64,000 nt of DNA. It comes from Epibacterium sp. Ofav1-8. GTDB lineage: Bacteria > Pseudomonadota > Alphaproteobacteria > Rhodobacterales > Rhodobacteraceae. The first letter of the stretch is position 1. The number at the start of each line of letters is the position of its first letter. The notes under the pieces were generated by a model. It worked only from the letters and a program-made list of their open reading frames with translations. It was not told where the DNA came from and searched no databases. This document shows positions 52,562 through 60,543 of the stretch, one piece after another. The position numbers were made by a program, and so were the translations under genes. The stretch is from the NCBI RefSeq assembly GCF_022348185.1, contig NZ_JAKRFD010000007.1, forward strand, positions 124,001 through 188,000. Reading direction: 5' to 3'.

Positions 52562-54220
52562 ATGGCTGACAGGTTTCGCATCACGCTTGCGCAATTGAAC
52601 CCGACGGTGGGGGGGCTGGCTGGCAATGCCGCCAAGGCGCTGGACGCCTGGCAGACGGGACGCGACGCCGGGGCTGACCTGGTGGCGCTGCCGGAGATGT
52701 TCATCACCGGCTACAATACGCAGGATCTGGTGATGAAACCGGCCTTTCATCAGGCCGCGATCGCCGAGGTCGAGACACTGGCCGCGGCCACGGCAGAGGG
52801 TCCGGCGCTGGCGATCGGCAGCCCCTGGGTCGAAGGGGGCAAGCTCTATAACGCTTATCTGATCCTCAAGGGCGGCAAGATCGCGTCGAAATGCCTGAAA
52901 CACCACCTGCCGAATGAAACGGTGTTTGACGAGGTGCGGATTTTTGATGCGGGGCCGTTGGGCGGGCCATACTCCGTTGGCAATACCCGTGTCGGCAGCC
53001 CGATCTGCGAGGACGGCTGGCATGAGGATGTCGCCGAAACGCTGGAAGAAACCGGTGCCGAGTTCCTGCTGATCCCCAATGGTTCGCCCTATTATCGCGG
53101 CAAGATGGAGACCCGCTACAACCACATGGTGGCCCGCGCGGTCGAAACCGGCCTGCCGGTGATCTACCTCAACATGGTGGGCGGTCAGGACGATCAGGTC
53201 TTTGACGGTGGGACATTTGCGCTCAACCCGCATGGCGCATTGGCGGTTCAGTTGCCGGTCTTTGACGAATGCATCGCGCAGCTCGATCTGGAGCGCACCG
53301 CCGATGGCTGGCGCATCAAGGAGGGCGAGAAGGCGCATCTGCCCGATGCGTGGGAGCAGGACTATCGCACCATGGTGCTGTCCTTGCGCGACTACATGGG
53401 CAAGACCGGGTTCAAGAAAGCGCTGCTGGGCCTCTCGGGTGGTGTGGATTCCGCCATCGTGGCCGCCATCGCGGTCGATGCGCTGGGCGCGGAGAACGTG
53501 CGCTGTGTCATGCTGCCCTCGGAATATACCTCCAGGGACTCGCTGGAGGATGCAGAGGCCGTCGCCAAGGCGCTGGGCGTGCACTATGACTATGTGCCGA
53601 TTTCCGAAGGGCGCGAAGCAATCACCAACACGCTGGCACCGCTCTTTGCGGGGCGTGACGCGGATCTCACCGAGGAAAACATCCAGTCCCGCCTGCGCGG
53701 TCTGTTGTTGATGGCGATGTCCAACAAATTTGGCGAGATGCTGCTGACCACCGGCAATAAATCCGAGGTCGCGGTGGGCTATGCCACCATCTACGGCGAT
53801 ATGAACGGCGGCTATAACCCGATCAAGGATCTCTACAAGACACGGGTGTTTGAAACCTGCCGCTGGCGCAACGCCAATCACCGCGACTGGATGATGGGGC
53901 CGGAGGGCGAGGTGATCCGCCCCAACGTCATCGACAAGCCCCCCTCAGCCGAGTTGCGCGAAGACCAGAAGGACAGCGATTCCCTGCCGGACTATCCCGA
54001 GCTCGATGCGATTCTCGATATCCTTGTGGATCAGGACGGATCGATCGCGGATTGCGTCGCCGCGGGCTTTGATCGCGACGTGGCAAAACGGGTCGAGCAC
54101 CTGCTTTATATCAGCGAATACAAACGCTTTCAGTCCGCACCCGGTGCCCGCCTGACCAAACGCGCCTTCTGGCTTGATCGGCGCTATCCGATTGTCAATC
54201 GCTGGCGTGACCCGAACTGA
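52562..54220 (+). CDS. nadE: Glutamine-dependent NAD+ synthetase
   Basis: 552 aa. The N-terminal nitrilase-type glutaminase has Glu in LPEMFITGYNTQDL, Lys in LKHHLPNE and Cys in SPICEDGWHED. The C-terminal synthetase has the PP-loop LGLSGGVDSAIVAAI near residue 290 and MLPSEYTSRDSLEDA. It converts nicotinate adenine dinucleotide to NAD using glutamine nitrogen. ATG at 52562 follows AAGGA; the frame back to 52526 is less likely. Confidence 0.95.
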   Translation: MADRFRITLAQLNPTVGGLAGNAAKALDAWQTGRDAGADLVALPEMFITGYNTQDLVMKPAFHQAAIAEVETLAAATAEGPALAIGSPWVEGGKLYNAYLILKGGKIASKCLKHHLPNETVFDEVRIFDAGPLGGPYSVGNTRVGSPICEDGWHEDVAETLEETGAEFLLIPNGSPYYRGKMETRYNHMVARAVETGLPVIYLNMVGGQDDQVFDGGTFALNPHGALAVQLPVFDECIAQLDLERTADGWRIKEGEKAHLPDAWEQDYRTMVLSLRDYMGKTGFKKALLGLSGGVDSAIVAAIAVDALGAENVRCVMLPSEYTSRDSLEDAEAVAKALGVHYDYVPISEGREAITNTLAPLFAGRDADLTEENIQSRLRGLLLMAMSNKFGEMLLTTGNKSEVAVGYATIYGDMNGGYNPIKDLYKTRVFETCRWRNANHRDWMMGPEGEVIRPNVIDKPPSAELREDQKDSDSLPDYPELDAILDILVDQDGSIADCVAAGFDRDVAKRVEHLLYISEYKRFQSAPGARLTKRAFWLDRRYPIVNRWRDPN

Positions 54221-54253
54221 AAAACGCGGCGGCATCGTTCTGGAACAGGAGGG

Positions 54254-54277
54254 TTCCGGCCCTGATTGAGGCCGGAA
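54254..54277 (+). terminator. Hairpin after nadE, possible terminator
   Basis: TTCCGGCC, eight-base loop, GGCCGGAA: a perfect 8-bp stem 33 bases after the nadE stop, followed by GAACAC with no U tract. Confidence 0.4.
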
Positions 54278-54357
54278 GAACACAGGCCGCAGGAACTGGT
54301 CCCACGTGCCTCATGCGCGGCTGGACCCGCTCTTTGCCCACGGACTAGAACTGCCCC

Positions 54358-55671
54358 ATGCCCGGACCTCAGCTGCCTCATTTCAATTCGGACCGCGCGC
54401 TGCCAAACGCGGTTGATGTCGTCGTGATCGGCGGTGGCATCGTGGGTGCGTCCACGGCGCTGGAACTGGCCGAACGGGGCCATTCGGTGCTGTTGTGCGA
54501 AAAGGGCCAGATCGCGGGCGAACAAAGCTCGCGCAATTGGGGCTGGGTGCGCATGTCGCAGCGCGACCCCCGCGAAATGGCGCTGATGACCCATTCCCAG
54601 CGCATCTGGGAAGGGCTGGACGCACGCACCGGCTACGCGACGGGCTATACCAAATGCGGCATCATGTTCACCGCAGGCAGCCGCAAGCGCGAGGCGGAGT
54701 TGCTGGCCTGGGCGGAACATCTCAAGGCGATCGGCGGCGAAGGCCACATGCTGCGCGGCGCGGCGCTGGAGGCGCTGACACCGGGCTATGGCCATCGGTT
54801 GCGTGCGGGCTTTCACACGCCGCAGGACGGCTGCGCCGAACCGCAGATGGCCACGCATGCGATTGCCTCTGCTGCGCGCGACAAAGGGGCCGTGGTGGTC
54901 ACCGGCTGTGCCGTGCGCCGGCTGGACGTGGAAGCCGGGCGCATCCGTGGCGTGCTGACCGAGAAGGGCCGCGTCACCGCAACGGCCGTGGTGGTTGCGG
55001 GCGGGGCCTGGTCGCGCCTGTTCCTGCGCAACGAGGGCATCTTCCTGCCGCAACTCAAGGTGCTCAATTCCGTGATGCGGCTGTCGCCGGTCGAGGGCGT
55101 GCCGGAAACCGCGCTTTGGGCGGCGGGCTTTGGTCTGCGCAAACGCGCAGATGGCGGCTACACCGTTGCGTCGGGTGGCGAAAACACCTTTGACATCGTG
55201 CCCGACACCTTCCGCATCGGGCACCGCTTCATTCCGGCCTTTCTGCAGGATGTCACCGCCCTGCGATTCCGCCTGTCCAACCGCTGGGGCATCGAGACCC
55301 GCGAGGCCCGCCCCTGGACCGGCCAGGATCGCACCCCGTTTGAGGAAACCCGCGTGCTTGATCCGCAGCCCTCGCAAAAGGCCCTGCGCCGTGGGCTTGC
55401 GGCGGTACGCGATGCCTTCCCGGCGCTGGAAAAGGCCGATGTCACCCAAAGCTGGGGCGGCCTGATTGATGTGACCCCGGATGAGATTCCGGTGATCTCC
55501 GAAGTGCAGGCCCGCCCCGGCCTGTTTGTCTCCACGGGCTACAGCGGGCACGGCTTCGGCCTTGGTCCCGGTGCCGGGCGGCTCACTGCGGATCTGGTGA
55601 CGGGGGACGCGCCCATTGTGGACCCGCGCCCCTTCCGCCTGAGCCGCTTCGGGTCTTACCCCATCATCTGA
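54358..55671 (+). CDS. FAD-dependent amino-acid/amine oxidoreductase (DadA/DAO type)
   Basis: 437 aa. The dinucleotide motif VVVIGGGIVGASTALELAERG is near residue 22 (first 20 residues count as one motif), and the C-terminal GYSGHGFGLGPGAGRL is the FAD-binding closing motif. Segment QSSRNWGWVRMSQRDPREM resembles amino-acid/sarcosine-oxidase-like proteins. Substrate unknown. The gene converges with the MBL hydrolase and overlaps it by 16 bases. Confidence 0.87.
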   Translation: MPGPQLPHFNSDRALPNAVDVVVIGGGIVGASTALELAERGHSVLLCEKGQIAGEQSSRNWGWVRMSQRDPREMALMTHSQRIWEGLDARTGYATGYTKCGIMFTAGSRKREAELLAWAEHLKAIGGEGHMLRGAALEALTPGYGHRLRAGFHTPQDGCAEPQMATHAIASAARDKGAVVVTGCAVRRLDVEAGRIRGVLTEKGRVTATAVVVAGGAWSRLFLRNEGIFLPQLKVLNSVMRLSPVEGVPETALWAAGFGLRKRADGGYTVASGGENTFDIVPDTFRIGHRFIPAFLQDVTALRFRLSNRWGIETREARPWTGQDRTPFEETRVLDPQPSQKALRRGLAAVRDAFPALEKADVTQSWGGLIDVTPDEIPVISEVQARPGLFVSTGYSGHGFGLGPGAGRLTADLVTGDAPIVDPRPFRLSRFGSYPII

Positions 55672-56594
55672 TAGCTGACCGGGACAAACCTGAACCCGTC
55701 GCCCCGCGTCTCCACATAGCCCGCAGCCGGGAACGGCATATGGTAGCCGATCATCGGCGTGCGGCTGTCCGCCAGCATTGAGAGCACCCGCCGCCGCGTT
55801 GCCGAGGCCGCATCCTTGTCGGTGTCAAAGCTGGTCTGCCATTCGGGATGGGCAAAGGGGAACACATAGTGATTGGCCAGATCCGCCGTCAGCAGCAGCT
55901 TCTGCCCGCCGCTCTCGATCATGTAGACCATATGCCCCGGCGTATGCCCAAAGGCCGCCATGCCGGTCACGCCCGAGGCCACGGCGCCGCCATCCTCGAT
56001 AAAACTCATCTTCTCGGCCTGCGGAGTTACCTTGGCCCGCACCCGATCCGCGCCGCCATTGCCCTCAGGCAGCCCGGTCCAGTGGTCGTATTCCGCCGCC
56101 GCCGTCACATAGCGCGCATTGGCAAAGGTGGCCGCGCCGCTGTCGTCGGTCATGCCGCCGATGTGGTCGCCATGCATATGAGTCAGCACCACCACATCGA
56201 TCTCGTCGGGGGTCACACCCGCATCCGCCAGCGCCGAGGTGATGCCGCCCGCGTTGAGGCCGGTATCAAACAGGATTTTCTCTGACCCCGTATCAACCAG
56301 CGTCGGGGTAAAATAGAACTGCGCGCTGGTGTCGGAGATGAAATTCTCCTGAGCGACCTCTGCAAACGCCTCATCCGAGGCCCCGCCGCCAAAGATATCT
56401 TTCACCCCATCGCGCCCGGTGCTGCCCGCCAGCAGGCTGTGCACGGTATAATCGCCAACCTTGAAGGCTCGGGCATGCAAGGGTTTCATGGCACCCCCCT
56501 CGCCAGCGGCCTTCACGGGCGCAGCAACACTGGCGGCAATCGGGGCGGCGGCGGCACCGGCCAGCGCGGCACGGCGGGATAGCTTTACTGTCAT
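55656..56594 (-). CDS. Exported MBL-fold metallo-hydrolase
   Basis: 312 aa. The N-terminus has a Tat-like signal (KLSRRAALAGAAAAPIAAS). The zinc motif LTHMHGDHIGG near residue 145, then His in FGHTPGHMVY near 220 and Asp in LLLTADLANHYV place it with quorum-quenching lactonase/glyoxalase-II-like enzymes. Substrate unknown. The gene is leftward and probably monocistronic. Confidence 0.88.
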   Translation of the reverse strand: MTVKLSRRAALAGAAAAPIAASVAAPVKAAGEGGAMKPLHARAFKVGDYTVHSLLAGSTGRDGVKDIFGGGASDEAFAEVAQENFISDTSAQFYFTPTLVDTGSEKILFDTGLNAGGITSALADAGVTPDEIDVVVLTHMHGDHIGGMTDDSGAATFANARYVTAAAEYDHWTGLPEGNGGADRVRAKVTPQAEKMSFIEDGGAVASGVTGMAAFGHTPGHMVYMIESGGQKLLLTADLANHYVFPFAHPEWQTSFDTDKDAASATRRRVLSMLADSRTPMIGYHMPFPAAGYVETRGDGFRFVPVSYQMMG

Positions 56595-56694
56595 CCTCTT
56601 GGTCTCCTTGTTGATTGATATGATCCAAGCCTAGCGCGCCAGCCCGCAAAGTCCCCCGAAGCCCGATCACGAATGCGTGGGAGCACCACACCGC

Positions 56695-56750
56695 CTTCAA
56701 CTTCTCCCAAATATCCCCGCCGGAGGCCGCGCCCCGACAGGGGCGCTCTT
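56695..56750 (-). repeat. Dispersed intergenic element, copy 2
   Basis: The minus strand reads GAGCGCCCCTGTCGGGGC, then GCGGCCTCCGGCGGGGAT and ATTTGGGAGAAGTTGAAG. It aligns over its length with the element at 35750-35805; the shared core is 56717-56731. It lies between the divergent MBL and gltX genes, oriented with the MBL gene. Confidence 0.65.
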
Positions 56751-56823
56751 GGCGGCGAGAGAGACGCGAAAACTGGACAATTCCGCGCGCCTGTGACAGA
56801 GCAACCCCAACAGGAGATATGCG

Positions 56824-58149
56824 ATGACCACCACCCGTTTTGCGCCGTCGCCCACCGGCTATATCCACGTGGGCAACCTGCGCACCGCCTTGATGAACTA
56901 TCTGATCGCCCGCAAGGCTGGCGGCACCTTCATCCTGCGCATCGACGACACCGATCCCGAGCGCTCGCGCGAGGAATATGTCGACGCGATCAAGCAGGAT
57001 CTCGAATGGCTCGGCCTCACCTGGGACAAGGTCGAACGCCAGTCCGAGCGGCTCGACCGTTATGCCGAGGCCGCCGACAAGCTGCGCGAGATCAACCGGT
57101 TCTACGAGGCCTTCGAGACCCCGACCGAACTCGACCTCAAGCGCAAGAAACAGCTCAACATGGGCAAGCCGCCGGTCTATGACCGCGCCGCACTGGCGCT
57201 GTCGGATGCGGAAAAAGACGCCCTGCGCGCCGAGCGTGGCAATGGTGTGTGGCGCTTCAAGCTCGACCACGAGCGCATCGAATGGACCGACGGCATTCTT
57301 GGCGACATCTCAATTGATGCGGCGTCTGTCTCGGACCCGGTGCTGATCCGCGGTGACGGGCAGGTGCTTTATACCATCGCCTCGGTGGTGGATGACACCG
57401 ATATGGGCGTCACCCATGTGGTGCGCGGCTCTGACCATGTGACCAATACCGCGACCCAGATCCAGATCATGGCGGCGCTGGGCTTTGGCCATCCCGAGTT
57501 TGCGCACCACTCGCTCCTGACCGGCCCGCAAGGGGAGGCGCTCTCGAAACGTCTCGGCACGCTGGCGCTGCGCGATCTGCGCGAAGCGGGTGTGAAGCCG
57601 ATGGCGCTTTTGTCGTTGATGGCGCGTCTGGGGTCCTCTGATCCGGTGGAATTGCGCACCGATATGGCAGAGCTGATCGAGGGGTTTGACATCAACCGGT
57701 TCGGCTCTGCTCCGACCAAGTTCGATGCCGAAGACCTCTACCCGCTGACCGCGCGCTACCTGCAAACCCTGCCGGTGGAGACCGTCAAGGCAGAGCTGGA
57801 TGCCATCGGGGTGCCAGCGGACAAGCAGGAGGCCTTCTGGGCGGTCGCAAAGGAAAACATCACCACGCTCAAGGATCTTGAGGGCTGGTGGAGCCTGTGC
57901 CGCGACGGGGCGGAGCCGCTGATCGCCGACGAGGACAAGGAATTTATCGCCGAGGCGATGACCCTGCTGCCCGAAGGCCCCTATGACAGCGAGAGCTGGG
58001 GCAAATGGACCGCCGCCGTGAAGGAAAAGACCGGCCGCAAGGGCAAAAGTCTGTTCATGCCGCTGCGCAAGGCCGTGACCGGCATGGAACGCGGTCCCGA
58101 CATGTCGGCGCTGCTGGCCTTGATGCAGACCGTGCGCGCGCGCGACTGA
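56824..58149 (+). CDS. gltX: Glutamyl-tRNA synthetase
   Basis: 441 aa, class Ib synthetase. The HIGH motif is FAPSPTGYIHVGNLRTALMN (His-Val-Gly-Asn form) near residue 10 and the KMSKS loop is EALSKRLGTL near 240. Alphaproteobacteria often have two GltX proteins and lack GlnRS, using GatCAB to amidate Glu-tRNA-Gln; this shorter form resembles the second type. ATG at 56824 follows CAGGAGATATGCG. A strong terminator follows. Confidence 0.94.
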   Translation: MTTTRFAPSPTGYIHVGNLRTALMNYLIARKAGGTFILRIDDTDPERSREEYVDAIKQDLEWLGLTWDKVERQSERLDRYAEAADKLREINRFYEAFETPTELDLKRKKQLNMGKPPVYDRAALALSDAEKDALRAERGNGVWRFKLDHERIEWTDGILGDISIDAASVSDPVLIRGDGQVLYTIASVVDDTDMGVTHVVRGSDHVTNTATQIQIMAALGFGHPEFAHHSLLTGPQGEALSKRLGTLALRDLREAGVKPMALLSLMARLGSSDPVELRTDMAELIEGFDINRFGSAPTKFDAEDLYPLTARYLQTLPVETVKAELDAIGVPADKQEAFWAVAKENITTLKDLEGWWSLCRDGAEPLIADEDKEFIAEAMTLLPEGPYDSESWGKWTAAVKEKTGRKGKSLFMPLRKAVTGMERGPDMSALLALMQTVRARD

Positions 58150-58174
58150 ACCGGGAAACACCGACGGATAAGAC

Positions 58175-58204
58175 CGGGCAGGGCACAGGCTCTGCCCGTT
58201 TTTT
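58175..58204 (+). terminator. Rho-independent terminator of gltX
   Basis: CGGGCAGGGC, loop ACAG, GCTCTGCCCG, then six T. A 10-bp stem with one G-U pair, 25 bases after the gltX stop. Confidence 0.93.
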
Positions 58205-58209
58205 ATGGG

Positions 58210-59397
58210 CTATGCCGCGCCAAAATAGCCGCGGCGCATCTCTCCGGCGGCCCGGGTCATCGCGTCATTGGGGTGATGCTCCAGCGTCTTAAGGGCGGAC
58301 TCCATCCAGTCCATGACCTCCGGTGCAGCATCCTCGGCGCAGCGGGCGATGGGCGGAAAGCTTGCCTTCAGCAGCGATGCGGCGGTGACCGGCGGCAGGT
58401 GGATCTGCGGAAACCTTGCGTCCGCCCTGGCGGTCTCGGTGTCTTCGGGCAGGGTTTCCCACAACAGGCGTTCGATGCGGCCCATGACTTCGATCGCGGT
58501 GCCGGGGTCGTTGATCCCCGGCGACAGGGCGCGCTGTGCGGTTTCCGCCAGCAGGGTCAGGCCAAAGGTCGGATCCTGCTCGAAGCTGCGGACATCGCCG
58601 ATGTCTATGAGGCCGCTTGCGGCGTCACAAAAGGCGTCATCCGCCCCTTCAGCCACCGCGACGGGGCGACCGCGCAAGACAAATTCGCCGGGCAGGCGGG
58701 TCAGATAGAGCGTGGCGCCCGCTTCCTCGGCCCGTGTGTTCAGCGCGGCCATGTCGACAAAGCGCACAAAGCCGCTTCGGGCGGCGGCAATGGGACGTGC
58801 ATCTGACGGCGGCTCGGTCTTGCCACAACAGCCGCCAAGGCAGGGCGTGTCCTTGCGGGCCCGAAGACTGGTGCGGGTGCGGGTCTCGATCAGGCGCAGC
58901 GTGTGATCCATGCTGCCCAGATCCGACAGGTGATCGATCCAGCGCAGAATGGCGATCACGATCAGCACCACCACCAGCACCGTCATCACAAAGACCACAA
59001 AGGCAGCGCCCGGCGGATAGATCTTCGCCCGAAACAGGATGATCGCGCTTAAGGAATAGACAAAACCGCCGGTAAAGGTCGCCAGCACGCTCTGGGTGAC
59101 TGTGTCTTCCAGCAGCAGCCGGTAAACCCGCGGCGTCGCCATGGAGGAAGCCGTGCGATAGGCGCTGACCATGACGTTCAGCGAAAACGTCGTTACCGCC
59201 AGCATGCCGGAGGCCAGGATCGTCAGCACCGGCAGCACCGCATCGCGGCCAAAGCGGTCTTCCCATTCTTGTGGCAGCACAGGGGCCAGCAGCGGCGCAA
59301 GGGCCAGTGCCAGCAGAGAGAACAGCGAAATCGCAACCACCCGGAACCACAGCTGGCGCGTGATGCGCCGCAGCAGCAGGAGGCTGCGCGAGATCAT
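58210..59397 (-). CDS. DUF2254 membrane protein
   Basis: 395 aa. Four predicted membrane helices lie in the first ~155 residues (VVAISLFSLLALALAPLLAP, VLTILASGMLAVTTFSLNVM and two more), followed by a soluble C-terminal part with CLGGCCGK near 185. The TFGLTLLAETAQRALSPGINDPGTA region is typical of DUF2254. Function unknown. It overlaps the upstream GGCT-like gene by an ATGA junction. Confidence 0.85.
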   Translation of the reverse strand: MISRSLLLLRRITRQLWFRVVAISLFSLLALALAPLLAPVLPQEWEDRFGRDAVLPVLTILASGMLAVTTFSLNVMVSAYRTASSMATPRVYRLLLEDTVTQSVLATFTGGFVYSLSAIILFRAKIYPPGAAFVVFVMTVLVVVLIVIAILRWIDHLSDLGSMDHTLRLIETRTRTSLRARKDTPCLGGCCGKTEPPSDARPIAAARSGFVRFVDMAALNTRAEEAGATLYLTRLPGEFVLRGRPVAVAEGADDAFCDAASGLIDIGDVRSFEQDPTFGLTLLAETAQRALSPGINDPGTAIEVMGRIERLLWETLPEDTETARADARFPQIHLPPVTAASLLKASFPPIARCAEDAAPEVMDWMESALKTLEHHPNDAMTRAAGEMRRGYFGAA

Positions 59398-59960
59398 GCG
59401 CTGCCCGCCATGATCCGTGCGCCTGCATCTGCAATCAGCCCGTCGTGAAACGCCTGCTCTGCGGGGGTCATCTCCTGATGGCGCGGATAGCGCGGGGTGG
59501 CGCGATCATCGAGGATCGGCGTGTCCCAGCCATCGGTCGTCGCCATGAAGGCGCGCGCACCGCCTTCGCCAAAGACCTGCGTATACCCCCGCAGCACCAC
59601 ATCCAGATAGCTGAGCAGAATGGCCTGACCGGCGGTGTTGTCCTGCGTGTCCTCCGGCACCTGATAGAGCGAGATCTGCGGTGCGGGCATCATGTCGTGG
59701 GCCACCTGGGCCGACACATCCACCCGGACGTAGCCGGTTTCCCGCTCGTCGAGCGCGGCCCAGTCGCCATTCGGCACAGCAGCCAGCAGCCCTTCGATCA
59801 CGTGACCCGCCGCCGGGCGGACGCTGAGAAAGGCCAATGGGCGGTCCGGGGTCTGCACCCAGGTGCGGCGCCAGCCCTCCAGCCGGGCGGGGCGGGTGTT
59901 GCCGTAGATGTGGGTGGCGGTGTTCACGAGGCTGCCGAAGCCGAAGAAATGCGGGGTCAT
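59394..59960 (-). CDS. Gamma-glutamylcyclotransferase-like protein
   Basis: 188 aa. The N-terminus HFFGFGSLVNTATH is the GGCT nucleotide-like loop and the candidate catalytic acid is in DERETGYVRVDV near residue 80. It may release 5-oxoproline from gamma-glutamyl compounds; substrate not established. Coupled to the DUF2254 gene. Confidence 0.8.
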   Translation of the reverse strand: MTPHFFGFGSLVNTATHIYGNTRPARLEGWRRTWVQTPDRPLAFLSVRPAAGHVIEGLLAAVPNGDWAALDERETGYVRVDVSAQVAHDMMPAPQISLYQVPEDTQDNTAGQAILLSYLDVVLRGYTQVFGEGGARAFMATTDGWDTPILDDRATPRYPRHQEMTPAEQAFHDGLIADAGARIMAGSA

Positions 59961-59987
59961 GGGGCCTTGTCGTTTTCTGAGCGAGCT

Positions 59988-60001
59988 TTGATGTATGTCA
60001 A
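59988..60001. promoter_or_regulatory. FNR/Dnr-type box before the NsrR-like gene
   Basis: TTGATGTATGTCAA matches TTGAT-N4-ATCAA at nine of ten fixed positions. It lies in the 103-base divergent gap, 62 bases before the NsrR-like ATG and 27 bases before the GGCT-like ATG. Confidence 0.6.
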
Positions 60002-60063
60002 ACCGCTTTTTGTCCTGATTTGCAACAGTGGGCCATCATCCCCAATGGGAGAGGACCCCTGTC

Positions 60064-60531
60064 ATGCGTATCACAAAGAGAACCAATATCGCGGTCCGTC
60101 TGCTGATGTATTGCGCCCTCAATGAGGGGCGCCTGGTTACAAAATCCGAAATCGCGGAGCGCTGCAACATCTCGGAGAACCATCTGGCGCAGGTGGTCAA
60201 TCAGCTGAGCCAGCTTGGGTTCTTGAACACTCAGCGCGGGCGCAATGGCGGGCTTGCGCTCAGCCGCTCCGCCACCGACATCTGCATTGGCGATGTGTTC
60301 CGGCAGGTCGAGGGCGGTCTGCCGATGGTGGAGTGCTTTGCCGATGTCGACAACACCTGCCCGCTGGTGGATGCCTGCCGCCTGCGCGATGCGCTCACCC
60401 GCGCGGGGGAGGCCTTTTATGGCGCGCTCGACGGGGTCACATTGGAAAGCCTGACCTGCGATAACTTTGATCTGCAACGCATTCTGGCACCTGTGTCCTG
60501 TCCGGGGCCAGCGGTGGCCGCGCACGCCTAG
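60064..60531 (+). CDS. nsrR: Rrf2-family Fe-S regulator, NsrR-like
   Basis: 155 aa. The N-terminal winged helix (VTKSEIAERCNISENHLAQV) has the wing RGRNGGLALSR. Three Cys at 91, 99 and 105 (VECFADVDNTCPLVDAC) fit the NsrR cluster ligands. NsrR loses its Fe-S cluster to nitric oxide and derepresses NO-detoxifying genes. ATG at 60064 follows AGAGGA. An FNR-type box is upstream. No NO-reductase or flavohaemoglobin gene is adjacent, so the target is elsewhere. Confidence 0.8.
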   Translation: MRITKRTNIAVRLLMYCALNEGRLVTKSEIAERCNISENHLAQVVNQLSQLGFLNTQRGRNGGLALSRSATDICIGDVFRQVEGGLPMVECFADVDNTCPLVDACRLRDALTRAGEAFYGALDGVTLESLTCDNFDLQRILAPVSCPGPAVAAHA

Positions 60532-60543
60532 AGGTCTGCGCCC

